This document shows, piece by piece, positions 16,057 through 25,749 of a stretch of DNA of 39,246 bases. The stretch comes from Photorhabdus khanii NC19 (GTDB lineage: Bacteria > Pseudomonadota > Gammaproteobacteria > Enterobacterales > Enterobacteriaceae). Position 1 is the stretch's first letter. Every line of letters starts with the position of its first letter. The stretch is taken from assembly GCF_000517265.1 (NCBI RefSeq), contig NZ_AYSJ01000013.1, positions 142,416-181,661 on the forward strand, in the 5' to 3' direction. A program made the position numbers and the translations under genes. The notes below the pieces were generated by a model. The model searched no databases. It saw nothing but the letters and a program-made list of their open reading frames with translations, and had not been told where the DNA came from.

Positions 16057-18720
16057 ATGGATACAGTCTCTACTGCATTATTGCGTCGCTTAAATCCCTA
16101 TTGTGCTCGGGCGTTGGACGCGGCGGCGGCGCTTTGCCAGACACGGGCACAGGCTGAGATCACGGTAGAACACTGGCTGCTCAAACTGTTTGAAACTGGT
16201 GAAGGCGATATGGTCGTGATTGCCCGGCGTTATGAATGGCCGATGGACGCGCTGTGGCAATCGCTGCTCACAACGATTGAGCGGCTGCCTCATCGCCTTC
16301 ATCAGCGTCCACGGTTGTCGACAGCCCTGTGTCATTGGTTACAGGCGGCCTGGCTGATTGCGTCGCGGGAAGAAGATCCGGTATCTATTCGCTCAGTGCA
16401 CCTGTTGCAGGCGCTGTGCAATCAGCCGGTATGGTGGCGTGCTCAGGATACCTGGCCGTTACTCAGTCTGAGTGAGACCCAGCTGCAACGCCTGCGTCCG
16501 TTGCTGGATCAACAATCAGAGGAACGTCCGGAAAGACAGGCCACGGCTTGTCTGACCGAGAGCGGTGCCGAATTTGCCGGAGCGGAAATGGGCACCGGGG
16601 GATCAGCCCGACAGACTGCCTCCTTACCCCCGGCATTACAGGGCGCTCTGGACCAATTCACGCAGGATATCACGGCCCGAGCGGCAGAAGGCCATATCGA
16701 TCCGGTGTTTGGCCGTGACAGTGAAATCCGCCAGATGATCGACATTCTGTCGCGCCGGCGTAAAAACAACCCGATCCTGGTCGGTGAACCGGGGGTGGGA
16801 AAAACGGCTCTGGTGGAAGGACTGGCCCTGCGTATTGCCGAAGGCCATGTCCCCGCCAGCCTGAAAACCGTCAGCGTGCGGGCGCTGGATCTGGGGTTGT
16901 TGCAGGCAGGAGCCGGGGTAAAAGGCGAATTTGAACAGCGGCTGAAAAACGTGATGGCGGCGGTACAACAGTCACCGACCCCGATTTTACTGTTTATTGA
17001 TGAAGCCCATACGCTGATTGGTACCGGTAATCAGGCGGGCGGCGCGGATGCCGCTAACCTGTTAAAACCGGCGCTGGCGCGGGGAACCTTACGCACCCTT
17101 GCCGCCACCACCTGGTCGGAATACAAACAGTATTTTGAACGGGATGCGGCACTGGAACGGCGTTTCCAGATGATCAAAGTGGACGAACCGGACGATGAAA
17201 CCGCCTGCCTGATGCTGCGGGGCCTGAAAGCGCATTATGCCCGTCATCATGGTGTCCATATTCAGGACGCCGCGGTTAAAGCGGCGGTCACCTTATCCCG
17301 CCGTTACCTGACCGGGCGCCAGCTGCCGGATAAAGCGGTGGATCTGCTCGATACCGCCAGTGCGCGGGTGCGGATGAGTTTGGACACTGTACCGGAAGCG
17401 TTGACGCTGCTCCGGGCTCAATTGACTGCACTGGAGGTGGAGCAACAGGCGATAGTGGAAGATATGGCGTTGGGGCAGCCTGCTTGTTCTGATCGTCTGG
17501 CCCAGATTGCGGTGCAGCGCGGTGAACTGTGCCGGCAACAGCAACAACGGGAGGAGCAGTACCAACAGGAAAAACAGCTCACGCAACAGTTACTGGCTAT
17601 TCGCCAGGACATCAGCCGGCAGGGGGAGTTAGCCGCATTACAACAGCGGCTGGCAGCCTGTCAACAGGGGCAACCGTTGCTATCACTGGATGTGGATGTG
17701 CGCACCGTAGCGACGGTAGTCGCTGACTGGACAGGCATCCCCTTAAGCAGTTTGCTGAAAGACGAACAAACCGGCCTGTTGCATCTGGAATCGCATTTAG
17801 CGGAACGGGTTATTGGTCAGGCCCCCGCGTTGCGGGCCATTGCCCAACGTCTCCGGGCGGCGAAAACCGGTCTGACTCCGGAACAGGGGCCGTTGGGGGT
17901 GTTTCTGCTGGTTGGGCCGAGTGGGGTCGGGAAAACCGAAACCGCGCTGGCCTTAGCGGATAGCCTGTTTGGTGGCGAGCGTTCACTGATCACCATTAAC
18001 CTGTCGGAATACCAGGAGGCACACACGGTTTCCCAGTTGAAAGGTTCTCCCCCGGGGTATGTGGGTTACGGGCAGGGGGGTATCCTGACGGAAGCGGTAC
18101 GCCAGCGTCCTTACAGTGTTGTGTTGTTGGATGAAGTGGAAAAAGCCCACCGTGACGTGCTGAACCTGTTCTATCAGGTGTTTGATCGCGGTTTTATGCG
18201 GGACGGTGAAGGGCGCGAGATTGATTTTCGTCACACGGTGATATTGATGACTGCCAACCTGGGCAGTGATCCGCTGATGGCGCTATTGGCCCAACAGCCC
18301 GATGCCCCGCCCGCTCTGTTACATGAGTTGTTACATCCCATTCTGCGCGACCACTTCCAGCCGGCCCTGCTGGCGCGTTTCCAGACCGTCATTTACCGTC
18401 CGTTATCGGCGGAGGCACTCAGGCGCATTGTGGACATCAAACTGGGGCAGGTCACCCGGCGTCTGCATACCCATTATGGCCTGACCTGCACGGTGGGAAG
18501 TGGCCTTTGTGACACATTGGTAAATGCCTGCCTGCTACCGGACAGTGGCGCCCGCAATATTGACAGCCTGCTCAGCCAGCAAATTTTACCGGTGTTATCG
18601 CAGGCGTTGTTGGAACGTCTGGCACACCATTATAAACCTGCCGAGGTGACGTTAGGTTTCGATCAGGAAGAGGGGATCACCCTCTCTTTCACCGAGCAAA
18701 CTGCGGTATCTGATATCTGA
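16057..18720 (+). CDS. clpV: T6SS sheath-recycling ATPase ClpV (TssH)
   Basis: Hexameric AAA+ ATPase that pulls apart contracted TssB/TssC sheaths so subunits can be reused. The 887-aa protein has an N-terminal Clp repeat domain (about 1-160) and a first ATPase module with GEPGVGKT near residue 244 and LLFIDEAHTLIG. A Gln-rich coiled middle region (about 450-545) follows, then a second ATPase module with GPSGVGKT near residue 622 and VVLLDEVEKAH. The SLPPALQGALDQFTQDI linker is typical of ClpV rather than ClpB. It is separated from hcp by a 238-bp spacer, so it may have a secondary promoter. The vgrG gene follows within 12 bp. Confidence 0.95.
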   Translation: MDTVSTALLRRLNPYCARALDAAAALCQTRAQAEITVEHWLLKLFETGEGDMVVIARRYEWPMDALWQSLLTTIERLPHRLHQRPRLSTALCHWLQAAWLIASREEDPVSIRSVHLLQALCNQPVWWRAQDTWPLLSLSETQLQRLRPLLDQQSEERPERQATACLTESGAEFAGAEMGTGGSARQTASLPPALQGALDQFTQDITARAAEGHIDPVFGRDSEIRQMIDILSRRRKNNPILVGEPGVGKTALVEGLALRIAEGHVPASLKTVSVRALDLGLLQAGAGVKGEFEQRLKNVMAAVQQSPTPILLFIDEAHTLIGTGNQAGGADAANLLKPALARGTLRTLAATTWSEYKQYFERDAALERRFQMIKVDEPDDETACLMLRGLKAHYARHHGVHIQDAAVKAAVTLSRRYLTGRQLPDKAVDLLDTASARVRMSLDTVPEALTLLRAQLTALEVEQQAIVEDMALGQPACSDRLAQIAVQRGELCRQQQQREEQYQQEKQLTQQLLAIRQDISRQGELAALQQRLAACQQGQPLLSLDVDVRTVATVVADWTGIPLSSLLKDEQTGLLHLESHLAERVIGQAPALRAIAQRLRAAKTGLTPEQGPLGVFLLVGPSGVGKTETALALADSLFGGERSLITINLSEYQEAHTVSQLKGSPPGYVGYGQGGILTEAVRQRPYSVVLLDEVEKAHRDVLNLFYQVFDRGFMRDGEGREIDFRHTVILMTANLGSDPLMALLAQQPDAPPALLHELLHPILRDHFQPALLARFQTVIYRPLSAEALRRIVDIKLGQVTRRLHTHYGLTCTVGSGLCDTLVNACLLPDSGARNIDSLLSQQILPVLSQALLERLAHHYKPAEVTLGFDQEEGITLSFTEQTAVSDI

Positions 18721-18732
18721 GGAAAACGATTG

Positions 18733-21111
18733 ATGGATAGAAAAATGCTTCGCGCCCGTCAGCGCCAGGCGGGTAAAGCCGCACTGCCGGGCCATGCCCG
18801 TTACCGGCTTGAAGTGCGGCGCTGTGACGCAGTGCTGGAGGTGTTCAGCTTCACCGGCGAAGAGCGCCTGTGCGCCCCTTATTGCTACACCATTGATTTC
18901 ACCAGCCCGAACAGGGATATCGACCCGGCGGTGATGTTGAACAAACCGGCCACGTTTATCTTGCAGGCACCGGAAAACCGGGAACAGGTGCGTAAAGTAC
19001 ACGGCGTCATCACCCGGTTTAACCGGCTTGCCACCTCGGTGGATGAAACCCACTATCAGGTCTGTCTGGAGCCGCGTCTGGCGTTGCTGCACCATACCCG
19101 ACGCTGTGCGATTTACCAGAACCAGTCAGTCCCGGAAACGGTGGAAAAGATCCTGCGTGACTGCCACGGTTTTCGGGGCCAGGATTTTCTGTTCACCCTG
19201 GTGCGGGAATATCCCCGGCGGGAACTGGGGGTGCAGTGGCAGGAGAGTGATCTGGATTTTATCCAGCGTATTTTAGCGGAAGTGGGGATTGGGTATCGCT
19301 TCGAGATGGACAGCCGTCTGGGGATTGACGTGGTGCGGTTTGGGGATAACCAGCGTAATTATCAGTACGACGTGCGTTTACCGTTACGTGACCCGGCGGG
19401 CATGAATCACAACGACCGTGATTCGGTGTGGGATTTGCATGTTGAACATCAGGTGGTCACGCAAAGGGTGAAGGTGCGGGACTACAACTACCGGGAAGCG
19501 GGCAATGACCTGCAATATCAGGTCAGCCAGGATCGGGATACTACCGTAGTCGGTGAAATTTACCGTTATGGCGATAACATTCTGGCACGGGGAGAACCGA
19601 TCCAGCCCCAGCCGGAAACGGCAGGATTTTATGCCCGTTTGCATCACGAGCGCGATTTGTACCGGCAGCACCTGATCCGGGGTCAAAGCTCTTCCCCCAT
19701 GTTAGTCCCCGGTTTAGTGCTGGAGCTTGAAGGGGAGAGACCGGCAGGGGTGGGAAAAGCGGGGGTACTGATTGTCTCCATGCGAAGCAGTGCCCGGCGT
19801 GACAGCAACTATCTGGTCAGTTTTAGCGGTATCCCTTACAGCGAAATCATGAGCTACCGGCCGGCACTGCGGGAACGACCGGTGATATCCGGCACGGTGC
19901 CGGCGCGGGTGACCAGCGACTGGCCGAACGACACCTACAGCCATATCGACAAAATGGGGCGTTACCGCATCAAGTTTGATTTTGATTTGGATGAATGGCC
20001 GCTGGGAGGCGAAAGCCTGTGGGTGCGTTTAGCCCGACCGTATGCCGGTAACACCTACGGCTTCCACTGGCCGCTGCTCCAGGGGACCGAGGTGGCGGTG
20101 GCGTTTGAACAGGGCAACCCCGACCGGCCTTATATCGCCCATGCGTTGCATGACTCGCGTCACGAAGATCATGTGACCCTCGACAACGCCAGACGTAATG
20201 TCCTGCGTACCCCGGCGAACAACAAACTGCGGATGGACGACGAACGCGGCAAAGAACATATCAAGCTGAGTACTGAATACGGCGGTAAGAGTCAGCTGAA
20301 TCTGGGCCATCTGGTGGATGGACAGCGACCGCATCCTAATCAGCGCGGTGAAGGGTTTGAACTGCGCACCGACGACTGGGGGTCGATCCGTGCCGGTAAG
20401 GGGTTGTTGTTGAGTACGCATGCACAGCCTAAAGCCAGTGGTAAACAACTGGACATGGATGAAATCAAACGTCAACTTGCCGATGCGTTGTCATTGGCAG
20501 AATCACTCTCTGATCTGCTGCAAACGGCCCAGATTGATCCACTGGATCATGATACCCAACAGCGTTTTCTACAACAAAATGTGGCGCAATTGCGGGAACC
20601 GGTGATTGTCGCGGGGGCGTCAGGTGGGATTGCGCTGTCAACACCGCAGCATATTCAGCACAGTGCCAGTAAAAACCTGATGATGACTGCCGGTGGCAAT
20701 ACCGAAATCTCGTCGTTGAAACGTATGGTACTGGCAGCAAAAAAATCCATGGTGGTTTTTGTGCATGAGCTGGGGATGAAACTGGTTGCGGCTGCCGGGA
20801 AGATTCAGGTGCAAGCCCAAACGGATGAGATTGAAGTCGTGGCAAGGAAAGGCGTGACTATCACCAGTAGTGATGACGAAATCCTGATCTCAGCTAAAAA
20901 GAAAATCACGTTGCAGTGTGGTGGCTCCTATCTGACGCTTGAGCCCGGCAAGATTGAACAGGGTTCTCCGGGCGATTTTAACGTTAAAAGCGCCAATTTC
21001 GATTATACCGAGCCGGCAGAGCTGGATGTGCCTTATCCCAATTTTATCGCCTGTGACACGATGGTTGCCGAAGCGACCGATCAGGGTGACGCTATGGTGC
21101 CATTAGGCTAA
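18733..21111 (+). CDS. vgrG: T6SS spike protein VgrG (TssI)
   Basis: Trimeric spike tip of the Hcp tube and carrier of effectors. The 792-aa protein has the gp27-like N-terminal part (LEVFSFTGEERLCAPYCYTI; WQESDLDFIQRILAEVGIGY), a gp5-like OB-fold region (GRYRIKFDFDLDEWPLGGES; WPLLQGTEVAVAFEQGNPDR) and a DUF2345-type beta-helical tail (VARKGVTITSSDDEILISAK). No extra toxin domain follows the tail, so it is a structural rather than evolved VgrG; cargo probably attaches through the DUF4123 adaptor downstream. I prefer the ATG at 18733 over the TTG one codon earlier. The last 30 or so residues are a short variable end. Confidence 0.96.
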   Translation: MDRKMLRARQRQAGKAALPGHARYRLEVRRCDAVLEVFSFTGEERLCAPYCYTIDFTSPNRDIDPAVMLNKPATFILQAPENREQVRKVHGVITRFNRLATSVDETHYQVCLEPRLALLHHTRRCAIYQNQSVPETVEKILRDCHGFRGQDFLFTLVREYPRRELGVQWQESDLDFIQRILAEVGIGYRFEMDSRLGIDVVRFGDNQRNYQYDVRLPLRDPAGMNHNDRDSVWDLHVEHQVVTQRVKVRDYNYREAGNDLQYQVSQDRDTTVVGEIYRYGDNILARGEPIQPQPETAGFYARLHHERDLYRQHLIRGQSSSPMLVPGLVLELEGERPAGVGKAGVLIVSMRSSARRDSNYLVSFSGIPYSEIMSYRPALRERPVISGTVPARVTSDWPNDTYSHIDKMGRYRIKFDFDLDEWPLGGESLWVRLARPYAGNTYGFHWPLLQGTEVAVAFEQGNPDRPYIAHALHDSRHEDHVTLDNARRNVLRTPANNKLRMDDERGKEHIKLSTEYGGKSQLNLGHLVDGQRPHPNQRGEGFELRTDDWGSIRAGKGLLLSTHAQPKASGKQLDMDEIKRQLADALSLAESLSDLLQTAQIDPLDHDTQQRFLQQNVAQLREPVIVAGASGGIALSTPQHIQHSASKNLMMTAGGNTEISSLKRMVLAAKKSMVVFVHELGMKLVAAAGKIQVQAQTDEIEVVARKGVTITSSDDEILISAKKKITLQCGGSYLTLEPGKIEQGSPGDFNVKSANFDYTEPAELDVPYPNFIACDTMVAEATDQGDAMVPLG

Positions 21112-21121
21112 GGAACCGGCG

Positions 21122-21973
21122 ATGATGACACATTATTTAACTCAGCCTCTGGCGTTTTCTGAGCACCAATATGCACTGATTGATCGCCGGGCTGTATCAC
21201 AGCTGCCGGAAGCATTGCCGGTGATTGAGGTGGTTTCACCGCTGCTTGCTCCTCAGGCACATTTTTATCCCTGGCTGTTACCGTTGCGTGAGTTACCGTC
21301 TGAGGTTTGGTCCCGTCTTCTCAATGAAGCGCGTCTAAATACAGCTCTTAATTCTCCGCCATTTTTCACCTTATTGCTTAAAAGTGATTTGTCTCCGACA
21401 GCAATCAAGAACGTGTTGGTTAATGCCCTGTATCTCAAGGAGAAACAGCAGGGGTATATCCTGCGTTATTACGATCCCCGTGTCCTGTTTCATTTGCACT
21501 GGATGATGGAACCCTGGGCCTTTTCACGCCGGATTGCCTCAGATGACATTACTCACTGGACATTCTGGCTGGCGGGGGACTGGCATACGCTGGCCTTCCC
21601 GGAGAAAGTCCGTTACCAGCAAGGGGAAACGCCGGGGTCATTTGCTCAAATTCAGCGTATTGGCTTGATTAATCAGGTATTGGCCCGGTTGCCAACGACG
21701 CCTGATATTGCGCAGCGGCAGACACTTAGCCGTCGTATTGATGCGCTACTTGATATCGCCATGACGCAATGGTCATTAACCGATAAGCAGGATCTGACGG
21801 CTTTTGCGTTACATGGCGTCACCCTCAATGACGAATTTCATCAAGCACCGAGAATGAAGGCGCTGTTGGGCCGGTGCCAACCTGTCACGGGGTGTTACCA
21901 GCGTATCACCCGTAGCTGGACTGATGAACAGTGGCGGGAAATGACCAGTAAAGTTCGTTACCTGCAACTTTAA
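21122..21973 (+). CDS. DUF4123-type T6SS effector adaptor/chaperone
   Basis: A 283-aa cytoplasmic protein with the DUF4123 layout: ALIDRRAV near residue 18, a region ending FYPWLLPL, and YILRYYDPRVLFHLHWMM around residue 115, which matches the RYYDPRV motif typical of the family. DUF4123 proteins (Tap/TEC) load effectors onto the cognate VgrG and are not themselves fired. It lies 10 bp after vgrG and just before the lipoprotein and the large effector, the expected order. The C-terminal third is less conserved and probably recognises the cargo. Either of two adjacent ATG codons could be the start. Confidence 0.82.
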   Translation: MMTHYLTQPLAFSEHQYALIDRRAVSQLPEALPVIEVVSPLLAPQAHFYPWLLPLRELPSEVWSRLLNEARLNTALNSPPFFTLLLKSDLSPTAIKNVLVNALYLKEKQQGYILRYYDPRVLFHLHWMMEPWAFSRRIASDDITHWTFWLAGDWHTLAFPEKVRYQQGETPGSFAQIQRIGLINQVLARLPTTPDIAQRQTLSRRIDALLDIAMTQWSLTDKQDLTAFALHGVTLNDEFHQAPRMKALLGRCQPVTGCYQRITRSWTDEQWREMTSKVRYLQL

Positions 21974-21991
21974 TCGATGGAATGATGAACG

Positions 21992-22132
21992 ATGAACCTT
22001 AAGAAACACATTTTTAGCCTTGTTGTTTTCAGCATGGCGTTAACCGGCTGCGACAGCGCACTGCGGACCAATCAAATAGAAAAGGTTATCCAGTCCAGCT
22101 TTGATGAATACAGGAGATTTTATTGTGATTAA
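21992..22132 (+). CDS. Small putative lipoprotein overlapping the effector start
   Basis: A 46-codon ORF below the usual length cutoff: a basic start (MNLKKH), a hydrophobic stretch (IFSLVVFSMALTG) and a lipobox LTGC with Cys20, then 26 polar residues ending in the TAA at 22130. The ATG sits 18 bases after the adaptor stop, with no strong ribosome-binding site (GGAATGATGAACG upstream). Its final bases overlap the GTG start of the effector gene by 8 bp, suggesting coupling. It may be a short periplasmic lipoprotein, an immunity-related peptide, or the surviving front of a longer lipoprotein gene truncated when the effector was exchanged. The lipobox is a direct observation; the function is unknown. 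Confidence 0.55.
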   Translation: MNLKKHIFSLVVFSMALTGCDSALRTNQIEKVIQSSFDEYRRFYCD

Positions 22133-24683
22133 CTCTGGCTGTAATTTTTGTACCCGCAAGGGACTGCCTGTTTTACTGGTCCGTCCTGCCATCAAGGCGC
22201 AGGGTGATGGAGTGCCGGATTTGCCTGAGAACATACAGATGCCGGTAGAGAGAAAAGGCGAAACCGGCTATACCACCCGTCTGTTGCGTGAAGGTTTTGT
22301 GTATATCTGGGATGAGCTGGTCAAGGGTTGGATCAATTATTACGTGACCGACGAGGGGTATTACTATCCCCTGCCGGAAAATGGCAAAGTGCCTCCCCGT
22401 TTAGCCAGCGGTGAAATGAAACCTTGCATTGATAATCCAAATGAGTTGGCACGGGCTTCGCTGGTGACATTACCGGTGTTGCCGCCCGGTTTTACAAACA
22501 GTGCTTTTTGGTTTGCCTGGTCTGCGGTGGAATGGACGGATGCGGTACGTAAAAAGCACGAAGATCCGGCCTACCGCGCGCGATATATGCAGCGTTTTGA
22601 GATGGAAAAATGGCTAAACAGTGGGCAGGGGGAGAATGCGCTGCTGTTCTCGTCACTGACGGATACCGTAGCGGAATATTACTCGAGGATAGATACCCAT
22701 CGGCGTATTGCCGATTACACCCGCTCTCATTGGAATGGGAAAGGTTTATTTGATCCGGACAGTCTATGGTGGGCCGCTAAAGAATTAATGCCTGACAAAG
22801 GGGTCATCCTGTTCTTGCCTGATCCGGTTGCGATGGTGCAGGACGTTACCGCCCTGATGAATTACCGGTTAAAGACGCAGTTTCATGACAATCCACACTA
22901 TACCCGGGGGATTGCGCTTTCGGCTTCTCTGAGCACGTTGAAAGAGGCGGTATGTCGACAGTTTGAGCGTGCTCAGCTAACTCAAGATGAAACGGAAGAG
23001 AATGAAGCTCGGTACGGCAGTTTTGAGGGTGAATATTACATTCCTGGCTCTGAAAAACGAGCGGACACCGCGCATGACTTAAATGATGCGGCATTAAAGC
23101 CGCTGGTACAAAAACATTGGGCGGATTATGAGAAGTACATCGACCGTGATAAAGAAAACGCGTTTATGGACCGGTTCACCACTGACCTGACGCGGTACGA
23201 CAATACGATTATCGCCCCGATGACCGAGATGTATCTGGACTGGCTAAAAAGTCAGACCCTGCTGGACTATTTTGATCATAACTTTGACAGCACGGACGAT
23301 TACAGCGGTGCGCTGTTTGTCCAGTCGGTTCATGATTGCATTTACGGGATGCAGGACAAACTGGGGGCTTCGCATTATTTTCAAGCGCAGATGATGAGCA
23401 CCACCATCACGCCGGAGAATCTGCTTTTACGGGCGCTGGTGATGAACAGCGATAAAAAAATAGCGCAAACTCACGGGGTCCTGAAGACCGGTGGAAACTA
23501 CGGCGCTCTCGCCTGGGATAAAATCCCCGATGGGCTGAAAGACATCGCTGAGCACTTTCATGCCCCCGTTTCCATCACGATGGAAAAATACCTGAATGAA
23601 CTGAGTAGCACTTTGTTTGCGGTGATGAATAAAGCGGTGGAAAAAGCGCCACTCCCCTCACTGGTCTTACTGGCTAAATTGCATGGTAAGGAATTAAAAG
23701 TCATCAAGTTCGTCGGAGAGCGTAAACATTTTATCAGCGCGGTGGTCACGCAAATGAGCCTGATAGGGGATTTGACCCAGCGCTCTTCCTCAGATCAGCT
23801 TCGTCACTACGTTGACATTGAAATGCGTCGTTTGAAGATTGAGGGCTTACCAATGGAGGGCAGGCAGGAATTCAACTTTATTACGCTGGCAAATGTAGGT
23901 GAAGCGGAAAAGACCCGAGCCTTACCGGAGGCGGAACGGGCTAAGTCTTTAGTGAAAACCTTGCATTCTGTCGATGAGATCCGTGTGGCGCTGTTTCCGG
24001 GGACGTTACGCACAAAACTGGCGCAGTTACAGGGCAGTTCTGCCGAGAGTGTTGCCAAGCAGTTGGCACATGTCCCGCCCTTTGTTGGTTGTACCTTCTC
24101 TCTGGTGTTGCAGATTTCCGCATTGCGCGCGGCTGGGTGGACAGAGGGCAAGACTGAGGCGTGTACCCGGTTTGCGGCGGATCTGGTCGCTGCAATGGGG
24201 GCAATTGCTGATACCTGTGAGCGGCTGTTGAATGATTTTCAGGTACTCAGATTAAAGCCTCTGCTGGGCTCTGTCTTGGGGGAGGGAGCGCTGACCAAGA
24301 TGATGCAGGGTTTTGAGGTGATGAAATTTATTGGATCTCGGGCTGGAATCATTGGCGTAGTATGGGATGGGTATCATGCAATAGATGAGCTCTTTTTTAG
24401 AAAAAATAGGAGCCTGGGAATTGCCTATCTGGTTTCAGCAGTGAGCGGATTTTTATTGGTTGTTGTTGCCTTAAGCCCATTAGGTATTTTTATTGCCTTG
24501 GTGCTGTACTTTGGCACCAATATTTATCTGGCGATGAAGAAGAAAGATGAGATCCAGAAATGGTTGGCAGCCTGCTTGTGGCACAAAATTCCAGCGGGTG
24601 AAGAGGATATTCCTGCTATTTGGCCTGATAGCGGAATGGAAATGGACGCTTTTAATAAATTAATGACTTCGGCGGAGGCGTAA
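22125..24683 (+). CDS. VasX/MIX-like T6SS effector, putative pore-forming toxin
   Basis: An 852-aa probable cargo effector. I chose the GTG at 22125, with CAGGAG eight bases upstream; the earlier TTG/ATG at 22101/22104 lack one. The N-terminus has CNFCTRKGLPVLLVRPAI, like VasX-type N-terminal domains. It then shows LLREGFVYIWDE and GWINYYVTDEGYYYPLP, fitting the hRxGhhYhh pattern of MIX-class effectors. The middle 500 residues are soluble and unrecognised. Near the C-terminus two adjacent hydrophobic helices (about residues 764-805) precede a charged KKKDEIQKW, like the hydrophobic hairpin of colicin-type pore formers. It lies after vgrG and the adaptor and before membrane-protein paralogues suited to immunity. 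Family resemblance is recalled, not searched; the pore-forming mode is an inference. Confidence 0.7.
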   Translation: MINSGCNFCTRKGLPVLLVRPAIKAQGDGVPDLPENIQMPVERKGETGYTTRLLREGFVYIWDELVKGWINYYVTDEGYYYPLPENGKVPPRLASGEMKPCIDNPNELARASLVTLPVLPPGFTNSAFWFAWSAVEWTDAVRKKHEDPAYRARYMQRFEMEKWLNSGQGENALLFSSLTDTVAEYYSRIDTHRRIADYTRSHWNGKGLFDPDSLWWAAKELMPDKGVILFLPDPVAMVQDVTALMNYRLKTQFHDNPHYTRGIALSASLSTLKEAVCRQFERAQLTQDETEENEARYGSFEGEYYIPGSEKRADTAHDLNDAALKPLVQKHWADYEKYIDRDKENAFMDRFTTDLTRYDNTIIAPMTEMYLDWLKSQTLLDYFDHNFDSTDDYSGALFVQSVHDCIYGMQDKLGASHYFQAQMMSTTITPENLLLRALVMNSDKKIAQTHGVLKTGGNYGALAWDKIPDGLKDIAEHFHAPVSITMEKYLNELSSTLFAVMNKAVEKAPLPSLVLLAKLHGKELKVIKFVGERKHFISAVVTQMSLIGDLTQRSSSDQLRHYVDIEMRRLKIEGLPMEGRQEFNFITLANVGEAEKTRALPEAERAKSLVKTLHSVDEIRVALFPGTLRTKLAQLQGSSAESVAKQLAHVPPFVGCTFSLVLQISALRAAGWTEGKTEACTRFAADLVAAMGAIADTCERLLNDFQVLRLKPLLGSVLGEGALTKMMQGFEVMKFIGSRAGIIGVVWDGYHAIDELFFRKNRSLGIAYLVSAVSGFLLVVVALSPLGIFIALVLYFGTNIYLAMKKKDEIQKWLAACLWHKIPAGEEDIPAIWPDSGMEMDAFNKLMTSAEA

Positions 24684-24685
24684 TT

Positions 24686-25747
24686 ATGCAAGGAAATGGC
24701 TTGTATAGTCCCTATAAATTGAATCGCCCTTTGACTAGGGAAGAAAGATACGATCAGCTTTATCAGGGAAAACCGACTCAGATAATCGGTAAATATGGTC
24801 AGTATATTGTTGATCACGATACGGTGATCCGGATGAATTCCACTTATATGGAAACGGTAGATAAGTATTATAGAGAAAAGGGACTTGCTAGTTCTCTTAA
24901 TGCAACGGTATTTTTTTGTTACTTAGGAATGACCTTGTTTTCTATTGGGTACACAGTTTGCCAATATATAAAAGGAGATTATGAAATACTGCTAAGTCTT
25001 TTGATTTTTTTACCTGTTGCCATGTTTTTATTATATTTCAGTGGCAAATTTATCTTAAAAGAGTGGTTTACTACGACACATTATCCTATTCGTTTTAACC
25101 GCAAAACCCAGATGATCCATGTTTGCCGTTTTAATGGCACGGTATTATCAGTTCCCTGGAGAGAGGTGTTTTTTACCCGGACAATAGGAAAAGGTAAGTG
25201 GCCGGAATGGAGTATCGACGGTCATATTCTGGCAGATGATCAGGAAACGGTATTAGAGACATTTAGTCTGGGACTTTCTGGTAGGTTGGAAGTGATGCCG
25301 GGTTATTGGGAGTTTATTCGTTGTTATATGGAGGAGGTGTGTTTACAGGAGCAGGCGGATATTATCGCTTTATGCCCCCCCATTGAGAAACAGAAAGAAA
25401 GTTATATTTTTGGATTACAGTATCTGATGCGGATGGGTTCTCGTTTGGACTGGTTTTCTGGATGTATAATGCTGCCATTTGTTCCCATTACCAGTGTTGC
25501 CCGTTATATTGCTATGCAGACCAGTAAAATGCCGCAATGGCCTCAGGAAGTAGAAGAGTCTTGTCAGGTTGATCCCGACGACCCGATTAATGTCAGTGCA
25601 GCGAATAATCCCGTACATTTATGGCGTTATGTTTTGGCGAATCAGACGCGGGAAGAACGTCGGGCATTACATGATCGCCAGTTATCGGCATATACCCGTT
25701 TGCAAGAAAAAATCGCCATGGCTCACTCAACTTCGGCGGAGGCGTAA
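24686..25747 (+). CDS. Putative immunity protein, copy 1 (DUF6708-like, two TM)
   Basis: A 353-aa membrane protein. A polar N-terminal region (NGLYSPYKLNRPLTREERYD) leads to two hydrophobic helices (about residues 73-95 and 99-124), then a conserved cytoplasmic-looking domain with HYPIRFNRKTQMIHVCRFNG, VPWREVFFTRTIGKGKWPEW and GYWEFIRCYMEE. The middle domain resembles the DUF6708 proteins often found beside T6SS effectors. It starts two bases after the effector stop and is almost identical to copy 2 except in the TM region. Position and membrane location fit an immunity protein against a membrane-acting toxin. That role is inferred. Confidence 0.65.
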   Translation: MQGNGLYSPYKLNRPLTREERYDQLYQGKPTQIIGKYGQYIVDHDTVIRMNSTYMETVDKYYREKGLASSLNATVFFCYLGMTLFSIGYTVCQYIKGDYEILLSLLIFLPVAMFLLYFSGKFILKEWFTTTHYPIRFNRKTQMIHVCRFNGTVLSVPWREVFFTRTIGKGKWPEWSIDGHILADDQETVLETFSLGLSGRLEVMPGYWEFIRCYMEEVCLQEQADIIALCPPIEKQKESYIFGLQYLMRMGSRLDWFSGCIMLPFVPITSVARYIAMQTSKMPQWPQEVEESCQVDPDDPINVSAANNPVHLWRYVLANQTREERRALHDRQLSAYTRLQEKIAMAHSTSAEA

Positions 25748-25749
25748 TT

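Noticed and set aside
18733-21111. VgrG as an evolved effector with its own toxin domain
   Set aside because: The protein ends about 30 residues after the DUF2345-type tail, leaving no room for an extra domain.
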